NCBI GenBank assembly: GCA_963682055.1
Contig: OY821750.1
Coordinates: forward strand, 4,404,501 to 4,468,500
Source: Primula veris
Lineage: Eukaryota > Streptophyta > Magnoliopsida > Ericales > Primulaceae
DNA: 64,000 nt
Direction of reading: 5' to 3'
Shown here: one piece after another, positions 33,208 to 44,535 of the stretch
How the letters are laid out: each line of letters begins with the position of its first letter
How positions within the stretch are numbered: position 1 is the stretch's first letter
Made by a program: the position numbers and the translations under genes
Notes under the pieces: generated by a model
What the model saw: the letters and a program-made list of their open reading frames with translations, nothing else
Database searches by the model: none
What the model was told of the DNA's origin: nothing

Positions 33208-34504
33208 TTGTATGTCATTTCAAAAAGGTCAAGCAAATTTAATGATTTTTTCAAACTTAACAAATTATATATATTTTAAGAAACCGTTTACATTTAAACA
33301 AAATTTCAGCTTATTTATTAATTTACTTATAATAACCCTACATTATTTATTTTAATTTGTTTAAATTCGATAAACATCTTATCTTAATAACAAGGAATAG
33401 TGTTTTAAGCATTATTACTAGGGTACGGTAAAGTCTAAAAAAACGTAAGGTTTATCGGTAAAAAAGAGAGATGGAAAACGAGCTTTCCAAGCTTTGAATC
33501 AAGCTTTTCTCAAGCTTCGAATCAATTTTTTTTTGTTTTTACCACGAAGCATGCTTTTTAAAAGAGTGATTACAATACAACTCTCATTAATTTTTCTCTG
33601 TCTATCCTCAATATTACTATTCGTTTACACAAGTGTTTTATGCCATTGCAAAAAAGTCAAGCAAACGTATCAGATCTTATATACGTGCTCATATATATAT
33701 ATATTTCCGCTGCGGTGATCGGTTTTCAGTTCTTCGACAACTTTTCTGGCGAGATTCCGGTCAGTTTTTCGACGAGTCTCCCGACAGTTTTCTGCCGCTG
33801 TTTGGTGATCAGATCTGCTCCGTTTTACATTTTCGACGATCTGGAGATTATTCTCGCAACAGTTATTTTCCGGCGAGTTTTGCCGATCATCCGTTTTGAC
33901 CTATTTTTCTGATCCGATTGCGTCTATGACAATATCAGAGCAATCTGGAGTGATTATTACGTCTCATTTCAGTTTTTCAGCGAGATTTACCGGTGATAGT
34001 TTCGTCTCCGGCAAGATCTGATCACCTTCTCGGGCGACAGTTATAAATCTCGTATTCTTCATTTTATTTCTCTGACGAGTTTACATCGGATCTGGTTTGT
34101 TAACTCTCCGGTGATGATATGCTGTTTTCCGATCGTCTTCTCATAATGTTTCAGATATGTTTTTTTATTTTTTATTATCATTTTTGTCTCATACACATAT
34201 ACATACAAACTCACAGTCACCTAAATATATACAAATTCACATTTATATATACATACATAACAATACTAATACTAATATGCCGTTCTTCGTTCTCCGACGA
34301 TACATCGTTTCTTTATCTTCGGCAAACTGATTTCCTCTCTTCTTTGATGCCGATGTATATTCGGGTTATCTTCTCCTATTCTCCGACGATTTACCCTTTT
34401 CTTTTCTTCTCCGATGTGGAGGTTTTATCTTTCTCTCTCTATATCTATATACATATGTGTATATCGACAAAGTGACGTTGCATCTGTTCGACAGATTTGT
34501 TTTT
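33208..34504. repeat. Fused SOT upstream remnant and R block, copy 2
   Basis: 33208-33357 is the distal upstream DNA that normally leads to an SOT promoter. At about 33357 it switches directly to SOT 3'-flank sequence ('TTAAATTCGATAAACATCTT'), so promoter and coding region are deleted. The R block follows (33398-34260). No gene remains. Confidence 0.75.
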
Positions 34505-35057
34505 TTGGGTTAATTACACCGTGGTCTTCCAAGTTTAAGGAATCTTCAGTATGGTCCTCAAGTTTTGGACGGATTTCAGTTTGATACAACATATGGGAAT
34601 TTCATGTTTTGGTTTAATTACTCCGTAGTCCTTGAGGTTTAGGAGAATTCCAATAGGGTTCTTTTGTTTTGGGCGAATTGCAGCATGATCCAACATATTT
34701 TGGTGTTGTTTCTTTTTAGTCCATAACAGTTTTGGTACTATTACAATACGGTCCGACAGATTTGGGAATGATGACAATTTGGTCCTATAGTTTGGACGTC
34801 ATTTTGTATATAGTCCTCCGAGTGAGTTCGGAGTTGATGCCTTCTATGGCTTAGTTTGCCTTTTATGGCATTTGGTGTCCTTTGTGACCATTTATTTCTG
34901 GCTCATAGTAGCCTTTATGCCCATTGTTGGCTTGTCCTTAGTAAATAATGATGATCGGGGGTTGATCGCGAATCTTTTAAAGAAAGAAACTCTAAATGTA
35001 AAATAAAATGTATATTGATCAACCAAGTTTTACAATGGAACCAATTGGGTATCTTAA
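34505..35057. repeat. Pre-pseudogene block, copy 3
   Basis: Near-identical to 5812-6356 and 30720-31271. It ends at the same junction with SOT coding sequence. Confidence 0.8.
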
Positions 35058-35653
35058 CAGTAGATGTCAATAGTATGCCTTCCCCACGCCTCTTTGGGAC
35101 CCACATCCCATTTCCATCATTACCTAGGTCTATTGAAAGCTCCGGTTATCGGATTGTATACGTCTGTAGAAATCCTTAAGATGTATTGGTGTCGTTCTGG
35201 TACTTTGTCTCTCAGCTGAGGGGTAAGGACACGCCCCCTTTTTCATTGGAAGAGGCGTTTGAGTTATTTTGTGAGGAGAAATCTTGGTATGGACCCTTTT
35301 GGGACCACGTGAAGGAATACAAGCAACCAAGAGTTTTCTTTATAACGTATGAGGAGATGAAAAGAGATTCGCTGGACTGTACCAAGAAATTAGCGGAGTT
35401 CGTAGGATGTCCTTTCTCTAAGGAAGAGGAGAAGGATGGTGCCGTAAAGGACATTATTGAGTTGTGTAGTTTCGACAATTTGAGAACTTTAGAAGAAGTG
35501 AATAAGTCTGGACCTGATTTTATTGGAAACTTCACGAATGCTATTTAATTTAGGAAAGGCAAAGTTGGCGGTGGAAAAAAACATTTAACAAAACAGATGA
35601 TTGCGTATTTGGACAAGATCACCAATGAGAAGTTAATTGGCATTTTTCCGTAA
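35058..35653 (+). pseudogene. 5'-truncated sulfotransferase pseudogene E
   Basis: Shares the 5' breakpoint and both diagnostic stops (35177-35179 and 35546-35548) with A and D, and the extra Glu codon with D. It has its own in-frame deletion removing the 'ASLESPDI' region ('YKQPRVFFITYEE'). The catalytic-His segment and 3'-phosphate motif remain recognisable; the PAPS 5'-loop half is missing. D and E are probably the closest relatives. Confidence 0.9.
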
Positions 35654-36349
35654 CAAATTTCAAAATTCCGCTTTCCTTTGTGGTGCCATCTTTTGCTGCG
35701 CCCATATTTCACTTCCTTAAAGATGTGCCTTGGTATTTACAAGTTATCACTTTATTTTTATACGCACAATAACTCTTTACTTTTGAGGTATCAACGGTTG
35801 TACCTATGGTGAGCGGGATTTAACATTTGCGTAACCCCGGGGCAATCCACTTGCTCTACCTCAGAAGTTTACTTTATCTGTTTTCCTTCTTAATTTGTTC
35901 AATGAATGAGTACTATTTTTTGCCCTTAAGTTGCAAAATTTCTTGTAGGGGAGTTGCTGAACCTTTGAGTAGATGTGCATTTTTTTGACTTTCATGTCCT
36001 CCTTATGTAGGTTAAATTCGATAAGCATCTTATCCTAACAACAAGGAAGAATATATCAACAAATTTCAACTTTCCAGTTCCTTGGAGAACATTTTTTGTC
36101 GATATAAGAATGCAACCCGCACATCTGAACTTCCCTTAAGAACATATTAACAGTTTACCTTGAAAATAAATTGTAGGATAAAAGCATCAACATTGTGTCC
36201 TCAGTCCAACAGATTTATGTTTTTACGTTTAGTTACCCAATGTAATTAGCATGTCTGGAATTATCAAGCGATTGAAAAGAAAAAAAATTCGGTCAAGATT
36301 ACATGGCTCAATAATATTATGTTGTGAATAGCAGCCTTAACCTTCTAAT
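35654..36349. repeat. SOT 3' flank and spacer, copy 3
   Basis: Matches 6966-7662. It ends at the hAT insertion site CTTCTAAT (36342-36349). No gene. Confidence 0.75.
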
Positions 36350-37061
36350 TAGGGCCGTAAATGAGATGAGTTGTTTGTGGAATCATTCGTGTTCGGTTCG
36401 GCTAATATTCGGTTCATGTTCGTTCATTTATAAATGAACAAGAATATATTGTTCGTCTATTAAGTGAACTGAACATGAACATGCCTTTGTTCGGTTCGGT
36501 TAAACTCGTGTTCGTGTAATTATACATAAAATTTGATAAAATAAAAAATTAAATCTATTAACGATGTAACAAAAACTAATATCACTACACACTTAATAAA
36601 CTTATTTATCCTATAATAATATAAATGATATGTTTGTATTATTTCGAACTTATTATGGTAATTTATATCATCATACTATAAATACAGTCATCGATTTTAT
36701 CATTAAGTGTTAAACTCGTTAAAATAATCATACGTATGTAAAAAATTTTTTATATAATATATAAACTTAAAGTTATATGTGAACTATTTTATCTTTGTAA
36801 ACAATATAATATTATATGATAAAATTAAAATATATTTTAAAAACAAAGAAAAAAATATATTTTTTCAATTATTGAATGTTTTGGAAGAAATTAGATATTT
36901 ACGAACAACTCGTGTTCGACTCGTCAAATGTTCGGTTCATGTTCGTCAAATGTTCGTTCGTATTTAAATGAACATGAACTGAACATGAACAAGAGTTTTA
37001 GTTCATGAACTGAATATGAACTGAGACTTGTTCGGTTCGTTTCGTTTCATTTACAGCCCTA
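36350..37061. mobile_element. hAT-type non-autonomous element (complete)
   Basis: 712 bp. Ends TAGGGCCGTAAATGA and TCATTTACAGCCCTA form terminal inverted repeats. It is flanked by an exact 8 bp duplication CTTCTAAT (36342-36349 and 37062-37069), diagnostic of hAT. The empty site survives at 7655-7662. No transposase frame; the interior carries many copies of TTCGGTTC/GAACATGAAC subterminal motifs. Confidence 0.85.
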
Positions 37062-37808
37062 CTTCTAATGTTTGGGGGATAAAAGAAGAGAACAAACCAT
37101 CCAATTTCTTCTTTGCAGCTTCTTCTAAATGCTCAGAAATTCATGTTGCTAAATACTATAAAAAAGAGTAGTTTAACACTGGGAAACCGTTAAAACCAGG
37201 TAAGAATCATTTTGGATATTTACCAGATCTCTTCTGGAGAAAGATGACGAAGCCGGTGTAAGTCAGTAGAGATTCAGATAAGATTATTTAGTATATACCA
37301 TTATAAATTACATATTTGGTCAATCTATGTCTTTTAACAGTGCAAAATGGCCTTTTGGAATGATCCGATTAAACTGGATGTGTTCCTTAGGACTTCATAT
37401 TTTGACAAGTCTGGAACCTTAACCATGAATTCTACTCTACTTTTACTGATGTTCTTTTTTTTTTTGGAATTACGAGAAAGGCTGCACAAAAGTTGACCAA
37501 TTTGGAACCGTAAAGTGCCTTTTATGTTTACTTGAAAGCTGGCTAATTGGAAGATTTAAAGAGGATGAGTTTTCTTATAAATATAAAATTCTTGAAGAAG
37601 GAGATTTTGTTTGTAGTATAATGCTAGTAGATGGTTTTTATATATCATATCTCCGTGCATGAGTCGAACAAATTTTCTGTGGTAGATTTCAATGATTATT
37701 TAAAATTGCTTTTTGTCAAAAAGCTTCAGGGAGAGAAATGTTTTAGGCACATTTTCCTGTTCCATTGAAGAAATGGGGAAGCTTCCACCTGCATAGGCAG
37801 TTGATATC
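37062..37808. repeat. Duplicated spacer, copy 2
   Basis: Continuation of the block equivalent to 7663-8399. No gene. Confidence 0.75.
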
Positions 37809-38283
37809 ATTGTTTTAAAATTAAAACAGGGCGCTATATTGCGTTATAATTCGCGAAATAGTCGTTTTCGGCCGAAAAACGCTATGATAAACCGCTATTT
37901 GGATGAAAAAACGCTAAATTCGCGCTATAGGAACGTTATTTACGCTATAGCGGACGCTATTTACGCTATAGCGGGTGCAGTCCAATAAATTTTTGCAAAA
38001 TTTTAATAAAATTATTAGAGGCTAAAGAGAATCAAATCTCAAAACTCTTGTAAACAAAGTAAATGCTCTGACATGTCAACTACAATCATTTTGTGATTAT
38101 TAGTTAGAACTTTTTATATATATTTAGTTAATTTGTATTAAATGTTCTGAATTTAATGCTATATTTATATGTATTTAGGCAAAAAAAAAGTACACCGCAA
38201 AGCGCTATGTAGCAACGCTATTTGCGCTTTTAGCGTTTCTCTCGAAAAAACACTGTATTAGCGATAACGCTATTTAAAACATT
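37809..38283. mobile_element. Mutator-like MITE, copy 2
   Basis: Same insertion as 8400-8859: flanked by AGTTGATATC (37799-37808 and 38284-38293) with ATTGTTTTAAA ends. It has one extra 'CGCTATTTACGCTATAGCGG' unit near 37940, showing internal slippage after duplication. Confidence 0.7.
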
Positions 38284-38293
38284 AGTTGATATC

Positions 38294-39145
38294 AAGAAAT
38301 GTAGAAAAAATGGAAATTTAGGCGATAATTTAGGGGTAAAAATCCATGTCATACAAGCTCTAGTAGGAATAGTGTTCTAAAAAACGATAATTTTGATAAA
38401 GATTTTTTGCTATAGGTACGCTGAAAACATTAAAAGCATAACATTTATCAGTGAGCTAAAAAGCAAGCTTTTCTGCTCTCTTGAATGTTAAACCGAGCTT
38501 TGATTTAACTTTTAATTGAGATTTTTCATTTTTGTTTAATATTAATCATTTACATAAGCGTTCTATGTCATTGCAAAAAGGTCAAACAAACATAAAGATT
38601 CATACTTAGAGCAACCGTATCAGCAAATTTAACAATTTTTTCAAACCTAACATATTTTGTATCTTTTAACAAACCGTTTACATTTAAACAAAATTTCAGC
38701 TTATTTATTAATTTACTTATAATAACCCTACATTATTTATTTTCATTTTTTTATTATCATTTAATAATCATAACAACATTCCAACCATAAAAATGTGTAG
38801 CAGATGATAGTTTATTACTATTATATGGAATTTAGGGAATACATAAGAATTCTGATACATGCTAATTTTTATACCATAATCATTAAATTTTAGAAAAAAT
38901 TATGTTTTGAGTTAATATTGAGTGGATGTGGATGCTCTTGTAATATTGAGCATATTATGCGCTTTCATAATCAACTTAATTTTATAGTTTTCTATTATTC
39001 TCTGATCCGATCTGTTAACAGCTAGTCAAAACTATCAAACATGTGATTTCTGCTCTAAACATATTATTCCTTAGAAAAGCTATTATCGGTAGACATAAAT
39101 CAATATATATAGTGAGGAGGTTGCTATACACCTATCATTATTTTC
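38294..39145 (+). promoter_or_regulatory. Upstream region of SOT gene 2
   Basis: 38480-38740 is the distal upstream repeat (also at 9061, 33208 and 63610). The TATA box ATATATATA is at 39103-39111, followed by the conserved TGAGGAGG. Compared with gene 1 there is a small deletion just before 'TTCCTTAGAAAAGC'. No other gene. Confidence 0.6.
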
Positions 39146-39184
39146 ATGTGCAATGTGCTAGATAAAATGTCCTACAAAAACTAA
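39146..39184 (+). other. Upstream ORF (12 codons) of SOT gene 2
   Basis: MCNVLDKMSYKN, stop at 39182-39184, 63 bp before the main ATG, out of frame with it. Same length and position as in genes 1 and 3. Confidence 0.5.
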
Positions 39185-39247
39185 ATTATTTCTAACTTAT
39201 TGTTAGCTAGAAATATATTGATCAGTTACCTTGGTGAAAACCAAATA

Positions 39248-40228
39248 ATGTCTTCATCTCCGGATTACAGTGACCAAAAAGGCAAAACCGAAAGAAGCTA
39301 TGAAAGTTACAAAGAGTTGTTCTCGACCCTTCCGAAGGAAAAGGGGTGGGTGGCTGAACATTTGTATCTGTACCAAGGCTATTGGTACCATCTCAAAGCT
39401 GGCCTAGGGACTATGGCAGTTCGAGAACACTTCAAGGCTAGGCAAACCGATATTTTCTTAGCTTCAAGTCCAAAATCCGGCACGCTTTGGCTTAAGGCTA
39501 TTCTCTTTGCGATCATGAACAGAACAAAATACAAAATTATCGATCACCCACTCCTCACTACGAACCCTCACAAATGCATGCCTTTCCTAGAGTTGGACCT
39601 CTTTCAAAAACCTCCTTTTACAGATGTGAATAGTATGCCTTCCCCACGCCTCTTCGGGACCCACATGCCATTCTCATCATTACCCAGGTCTATTGAAAGC
39701 TCCGGTTCTCGGATTATATACGTCTGTAGAAATCCTAAAGATGTATTGGTGTCGTTCTGGTACTTTGCCTCTCAGCTGAGGGATAAAGACTGGCCCTCTT
39801 TCTCATTGGATGAGGCGTTTGAGTTGTTTTCTGAGGGTAAATCCGGGTTTGGACCCATTTGGGACCACGTGAAGGAATACAAACAAGCAAGCTTGGAAAA
39901 TCCCGATAGAGTTTTCTTTATTACATATGAGGAGATGAAAAGAAACTCGCTGGACTGTACAAAGAGATTAGCGGAGTTTGTAGGGTGCCCTTTCTCTAAG
40001 GAAGAGGAAAAGGATGGTGCGGTAAAGGACATTATTGAGTTGTGTAGTTTCGACAATCTGAGAAATTTAGAAGTGAACAAGTCCGGACCTACTATTACGG
40101 GACGCTTCACGAACGCTATCTTCTTTAGGAATGGCAAAGTTGGCGACGGAAAAAAACATTTAACAAATCAGATGATTGAGTATTTGGACAAGATGACCAA
40201 TGAGAAGTTAGCTGATATTTTTCCGTAA
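39248..40228 (+). CDS. Cytosolic sulfotransferase gene 2 (intact)
   Basis: 326 residues, single exon, start MSSSPDYSDQKGK. All SOT landmarks are present: PKSGTLWLK, catalytic His in GTHMPF, RNPKDVLVS and RNGKVGDGKKH. By eye it differs from gene 3 at 13 residues (about 96% identity). Private changes include M111, I157 and I205 (GPIWDH where the others have GPFWDH); the last sits near the substrate side of the fold in this family, so a specificity shift is conceivable. It is followed directly by the LTR-split gene G in the same orientation, with under 1 kb between. Confidence 0.95.
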   Translation: MSSSPDYSDQKGKTERSYESYKELFSTLPKEKGWVAEHLYLYQGYWYHLKAGLGTMAVREHFKARQTDIFLASSPKSGTLWLKAILFAIMNRTKYKIIDHPLLTTNPHKCMPFLELDLFQKPPFTDVNSMPSPRLFGTHMPFSSLPRSIESSGSRIIYVCRNPKDVLVSFWYFASQLRDKDWPSFSLDEAFELFSEGKSGFGPIWDHVKEYKQASLENPDRVFFITYEEMKRNSLDCTKRLAEFVGCPFSKEEEKDGAVKDIIELCSFDNLRNLEVNKSGPTITGRFTNAIFFRNGKVGDGKKHLTNQMIEYLDKMTNEKLADIFP

Positions 40229-41215
40229 CATATTCCAAAATTCCTCTCTCCTTTGTTGTGCCATCTTTTGCTGCGCCCATATTTCGCTTCCTTAAAGGCG
40301 TGCCTTGATATCTAGAAGTTAGAACATTTTTTTTTATGTTTAATAACTCTTCACTCTTGAGGTATCAACGGTTGTACCTATGGTGAGCGGGATATTCCAA
40401 TTGCGTATCCCCGGGGCAACCCACTTGCTGTGCCTCAGAAGTGTACTTCATGTGTTTTCCTTCTTAAATTGTTCAATGAATGAGTACTGTTTTTTGCCCG
40501 TAAGTTGCAAAATTTCTTATAGGGGTGTTACTGAGCCTTTGAGTAAATGTGCATTTTTTTCACTTTCATGTCCTCCTGATGTAGGTTAAATTCGATAAAC
40601 ATCTTATCTTAATAACAAGGAATAGTGTTTTAAGCATTATTACTAGAGGTACGGTAAAGCCTAAAAAAACGTAAGCCTTATCGGTAAAAAAGAGAGATGG
40701 AAAACGAGCTTTCCAAGCTTCTTAAGCTTTTCTCAAGCTTCGAATCAATTTTTTTTTTACTACGAAGGATGCTTTTTAAAAGAGTGATTACAATACAACT
40801 CTCATTAAATTTTCTTTGTCTATCCTCAATATTACTATTCGTTTACACAAGTGTTTTATGCCATTGCAAAAATGTCAAGCAAACGTATATATTCATATAA
40901 TATTGAGCATATTGCGCTTTCATGCTCAACTATATTTTTATAATCCTATTATTCTCTGATTCAATCTGTGAACAGCTAGTTAAACTATCAAACATGTGAT
41001 TCCTGCTCCAAACCTTTTTGTATAGATTTAAATTTCTTAGAAAATCTATTATTGGTAGAGATACAAATCAATATATATAGTGAGGAGGTTGCTATACACC
41101 TATCATTATTTTCATGAGCAATTTGCAAGAAGAAATATCTTTGCTAAAACTAAATTATTTCTACCTTATGGTTAACTATAGATATATTGATCTGTTATCT
41201 TGGTGAAACCCAATA
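40229..41215. promoter_or_regulatory. SOT gene 2 3' flank and SOT gene G promoter
   Basis: 40229-40620 is the shared 3' flank. From 40620 a shortened copy of the downstream block leads straight into the SOT promoter. The TATA box ATATATATA is at 41071-41079. In the leader the 12-codon upstream ORF is replaced by a longer one beginning MSNLQEEISLL (ATG about 41114), because the inner sequence differs. The same gene-2-to-G spacing recurs at 59195-60100. Confidence 0.55.
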
Positions 41216-43298
41216 ATGGCTTCCTCTCCCGATCCCAACAATCAAAAAGATGAAACCGAAAGAAGTTTTGAAAGTTACAAAGAGTTGTTGAAATTCCTAT
41301 CCGCTGTTCTATTTGCTGTTATGCAGTTAGTTTTCAAGTACAGTTGAAACCAAGTATAATGATGGACATAACTTGAAAATTTAAATGTACTTAAACTAAT
41401 TCACACACACATTTAACAACGGAGTTCACTCAACTAGACTATATCTCCGGGACACTCACTCAGATTAATGATATTATAAAACCTTACAATATAGGATTCA
41501 AGTCTTAATGAAAAACTCTCAGACTCACTATATGTTTCTCTGCCTATTTCTATATTGCTTCTAGCTTATAACTATCACTTAAAAGATCAATAACATTCCA
41601 CAATTGTTTTTCGTTTTAAAAACTCAGTGTGTATTCTCTCAAACTTGAGTTATTTATAATTTAGAACGCACGCTTTTTACAGGCAAAATTATTAACTATT
41701 TAAAGAGTAAAACAATATTTTTTGTTCAAGATCTTGTTGATTGATTTGGCCTCTTCTAATTAATCACAATCTTCTCATCTTTGCACGAGATATTGCTGCA
41801 TTTAATTAATCTCAATATTCATGTTAATACCTGTTAATAACTTGCATGACAATAGGAGTTACTACTTTTTTAAACAAGTAACATATAAAATAATATATTT
41901 TAGAGATAAAATCTCAATATATTTTGAAACCATAAATCCATATAACATTCAATCTAATTGGATCATAACAGATTTTGTAAACACATAAATTGAATTTCGT
42001 GATAAAGACTTTGCATAATAATAGAGATTTAGTTGCACAATAAACGGAACAATATCTCCTAAACTAATCTCCATATATCTTTTAAACGTGTTCCATTATT
42101 TATCACCTTAATATTCTTAATATATATAAAGTAAATATTTTTAAACAAATGAGAATATATCCTACACACTTTAATTCACATAAAAGACTTTAAAGATTAA
42201 GTAATACAATTAGACATAATTAGACAGAATCCTGCGTATTGACAGTTTTGAACTGTAGTTGCAACCGAGGTTGCAAACTCACCTGTAAACATAAAACTGT
42301 CTTAATTCTTAACATTCAACTTAAATTATTTTGTTTAAACCAATTGACAACAAAGACTTACTAGGCCAGAAATATGGTCCTAACAGTTGTTCTCGACCCT
42401 TCCAAAACAAAGGGGGTGGTTCAGGGACCATATATGTCTATACCAAGGCTATTCGTACGATCTCACACATGGCCTAGGGACTATGGAAGTTGGAGAACAC
42501 TTCAAGGCTAGGGAAACCGATATTTTCTTAGCTTCAAGTCCAAAATCCGGTACACTTTGGCTTAAGGACATTCTCTTTGCGATCGTGAACAAAACAAGAT
42601 GCAAAATTATTGACCACCCACTCCTCACGACGAACCCTCACAATTGCGTGCCTTTCTTAGAATTGGACCTTTTCCGGGAACCTCCTTTTGTAGATGTCAA
42701 TAGTATGCCTTCCCCACGCCTCTTCGGAACCCACATCCCATTTCCATCATTACCCAGATCTATTGAAAGCTCCGCTTCTCGGATTGTATACGTCTGTAGA
42801 AATCCTAAAGATGTATTAGTGTCGTTCTGGTACTTTGCTTCTCAGCTGAGGGGTAAGGACGTGCCCCCTTTTTCATTGGAAGAGGCGTTTGAGTTATTTT
42901 ATGAGGGGAAATCCTTGTTTGGACCCTTTTGGGACCACGTGAAGGATTACAAGCAAGCAAGCTTGGAAAGTCCTGACAGAGTTTTCTTTATAACGTATGA
43001 GGAGATGAAAAGTGATTCTCTGGACTGTACCAAGAAATTAGCAGAGTTCGTAGGATGTCCTTTCTCTAAGGAAGAGGAGAAGGATGGTGCGGTGAAGGAC
43101 ATTATTGAGTTGTGCAGTTTCGACAATCTGAGAACTTTAGAAGTGAATAAGTCTGGACCTGCTGTTATTGGAAGCTTCACGAACGCTATTTACTTTAGGA
43201 AAGGCAAAGTTGGCGACAGAAAAAAACATTTAACAAAACAGATGATCGAGTATTTGGACAAGATCACCAATGTGAAGTTAATTGGTATTTTTCCGTAA
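41216..43298 (+). pseudogene. Sulfotransferase gene G, split by a solo LTR
   Basis: Codons 1-24 (from MASSPDPNNQKDETERS) occupy 41216-41288; the remaining 302 codons run 42391-43298 with no stop. Between them lies a solo LTR (41289-42385) with a 5 bp target duplication. Without the insert the frame would be 326 codons, exactly the family length, so inactivation is recent. Motifs PKSGTLWLK, GTHIPF and RNPKDVLVS are present; the C-terminal motif reads RKGKVGDRKKH. The first ATG after the LTR (about 42483) would still include the PAPS loop, so a shorter protein is imaginable but unsupported. This lineage, with Tyr in 'NAIYFRKG', is closest to pseudogenes A, B, D and E. Confidence 0.9.
41289..42385 (-). 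mobile_element. Solo LTR, copia-type, in SOT gene G
   Basis: 1097 bp with ends TGAAATTCC and GGTCCTAACA. It is flanked by GTTGT on both sides (41284-41288 and 42386-42390). On the minus strand it starts TGTTAGGACC and is the same family as the LTR at 60725-61788. It lies antisense to the gene. A solo LTR arises by recombination between the two LTRs of a full element. Confidence 0.95.
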
Positions 43299-44274
43299 CA
43301 AATTCCAAAATTCCGCTTTCCTTTGTTGTGCCATCTTTTTTTGCGTCCGTATTTCGATTCCTTAAAGTTGTGCCTTGATATTTACAAGTTATTACTTTCT
43401 TTTTACATACATAATAACTCTTTACTTTTGAGGTATCAATGGTTGTACCTATGGTGAGCCGGATTTAACAATTGCGTAACCCCGGGGAAATCCACTTGTT
43501 CTGCCTCAGAAGTTTACTTCATTTGTTTTCCTTCTTAATTTGTTCAATGAATGAGTACTCTTTATTGCCCTTAAGTCGCAAAATTGCTTATAGGGGTGTT
43601 ACTGAGCCTTTAAGTAGATGTGCATTTTTTTCACTTTCATGTCCTCTTGATGCAGGTATCTCAAAAATCATGTTTCAAAACTGTTTGTTAAAAAAATATG
43701 TAAAATTTCTAATTTTATATATCTTTTTGTATTTTTTGACTGCACTAAACTATAAATTTCCAAATAAACAATTAAACACCAAAAAAATGTATAAAAAATG
43801 AAATTCTACTAATAATATGGAAATAATCACTGTATGATAATATAATATAATGTAACAATATGTAATAACTATCACTATAATTTGTCACATTTCATCTTTC
43901 AAAATTAAACATATTGTGTATATTTGGAATAGGAGATTTTGGTTAATCAAAAGGAATTAATTTTGAAATTGATCTAGGCCCTAAATTAGCAACAAAAGAA
44001 TTGCGTACAAAACAATAAATATAAATTTACAACACAATAAAAACTCAAATAAAATTATAAAATCCTAGTTAAAACTACTCTAAACTTTAATATTAATTAA
44101 AAAATGATTGATTTTAATATATTTTACGTGACAAAACATTTTAAAATAATTGACAAGACAAAAATCAGCCTAAGTAAAATTGAAAATTATTTTCCTCCAA
44201 AATTTTACTTTATAATTGGAAAAAAAAATATGTAATTGATTTGGATTAGCAATACCTAATATTGTATCAAAATA
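43299..44274. other. SOT gene G 3' flank, then AT-rich spacer
   Basis: 43299-43650 is the shared SOT 3' flank. The rest is unique AT-rich sequence with no recognisable gene. Confidence 0.6.
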
Positions 44275-44535
44275 CTGCATCCGTTCATTTTTAAGTGTCC
44301 TCCTTGTATTTCGGTAAATATTAAGAGGTAATATTAATTGCATTAGAAAGTTGTAAATATAGCCCTAATTTAAATTAAATAATTATTATTGTCAATTTTT
44401 GGAATGTATTCATTGCAATATTTGAAGATATTATAATATTTTTATCATTTTTTTATTGATAAATTAGAAAAACGGACACTTATTTTGGGACTGCCAAGTA
44501 TGAAATAGTGGACACTTATTTAGGAACGGATAGAG
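44275..44535. mobile_element. Stowaway-like MITE
   Basis: 261 bp with inverted ends CTGCATCCGTTC...AAGTGTCC and GGACACTT...GAACGGATAGAG, flanked by TA dinucleotides (44273-44274 and 44536-44537). TA target and CATCCGTTC-like ends suit Tc1/mariner-related Stowaway elements. No coding capacity. Confidence 0.7.

Noticed and set aside
41289..42385. The insert in SOT gene G as an intron
   Set aside because: TG...CA ends, 5 bp target duplication and match to another LTR in the window identify a solo LTR; the other SOTs are intronless here.
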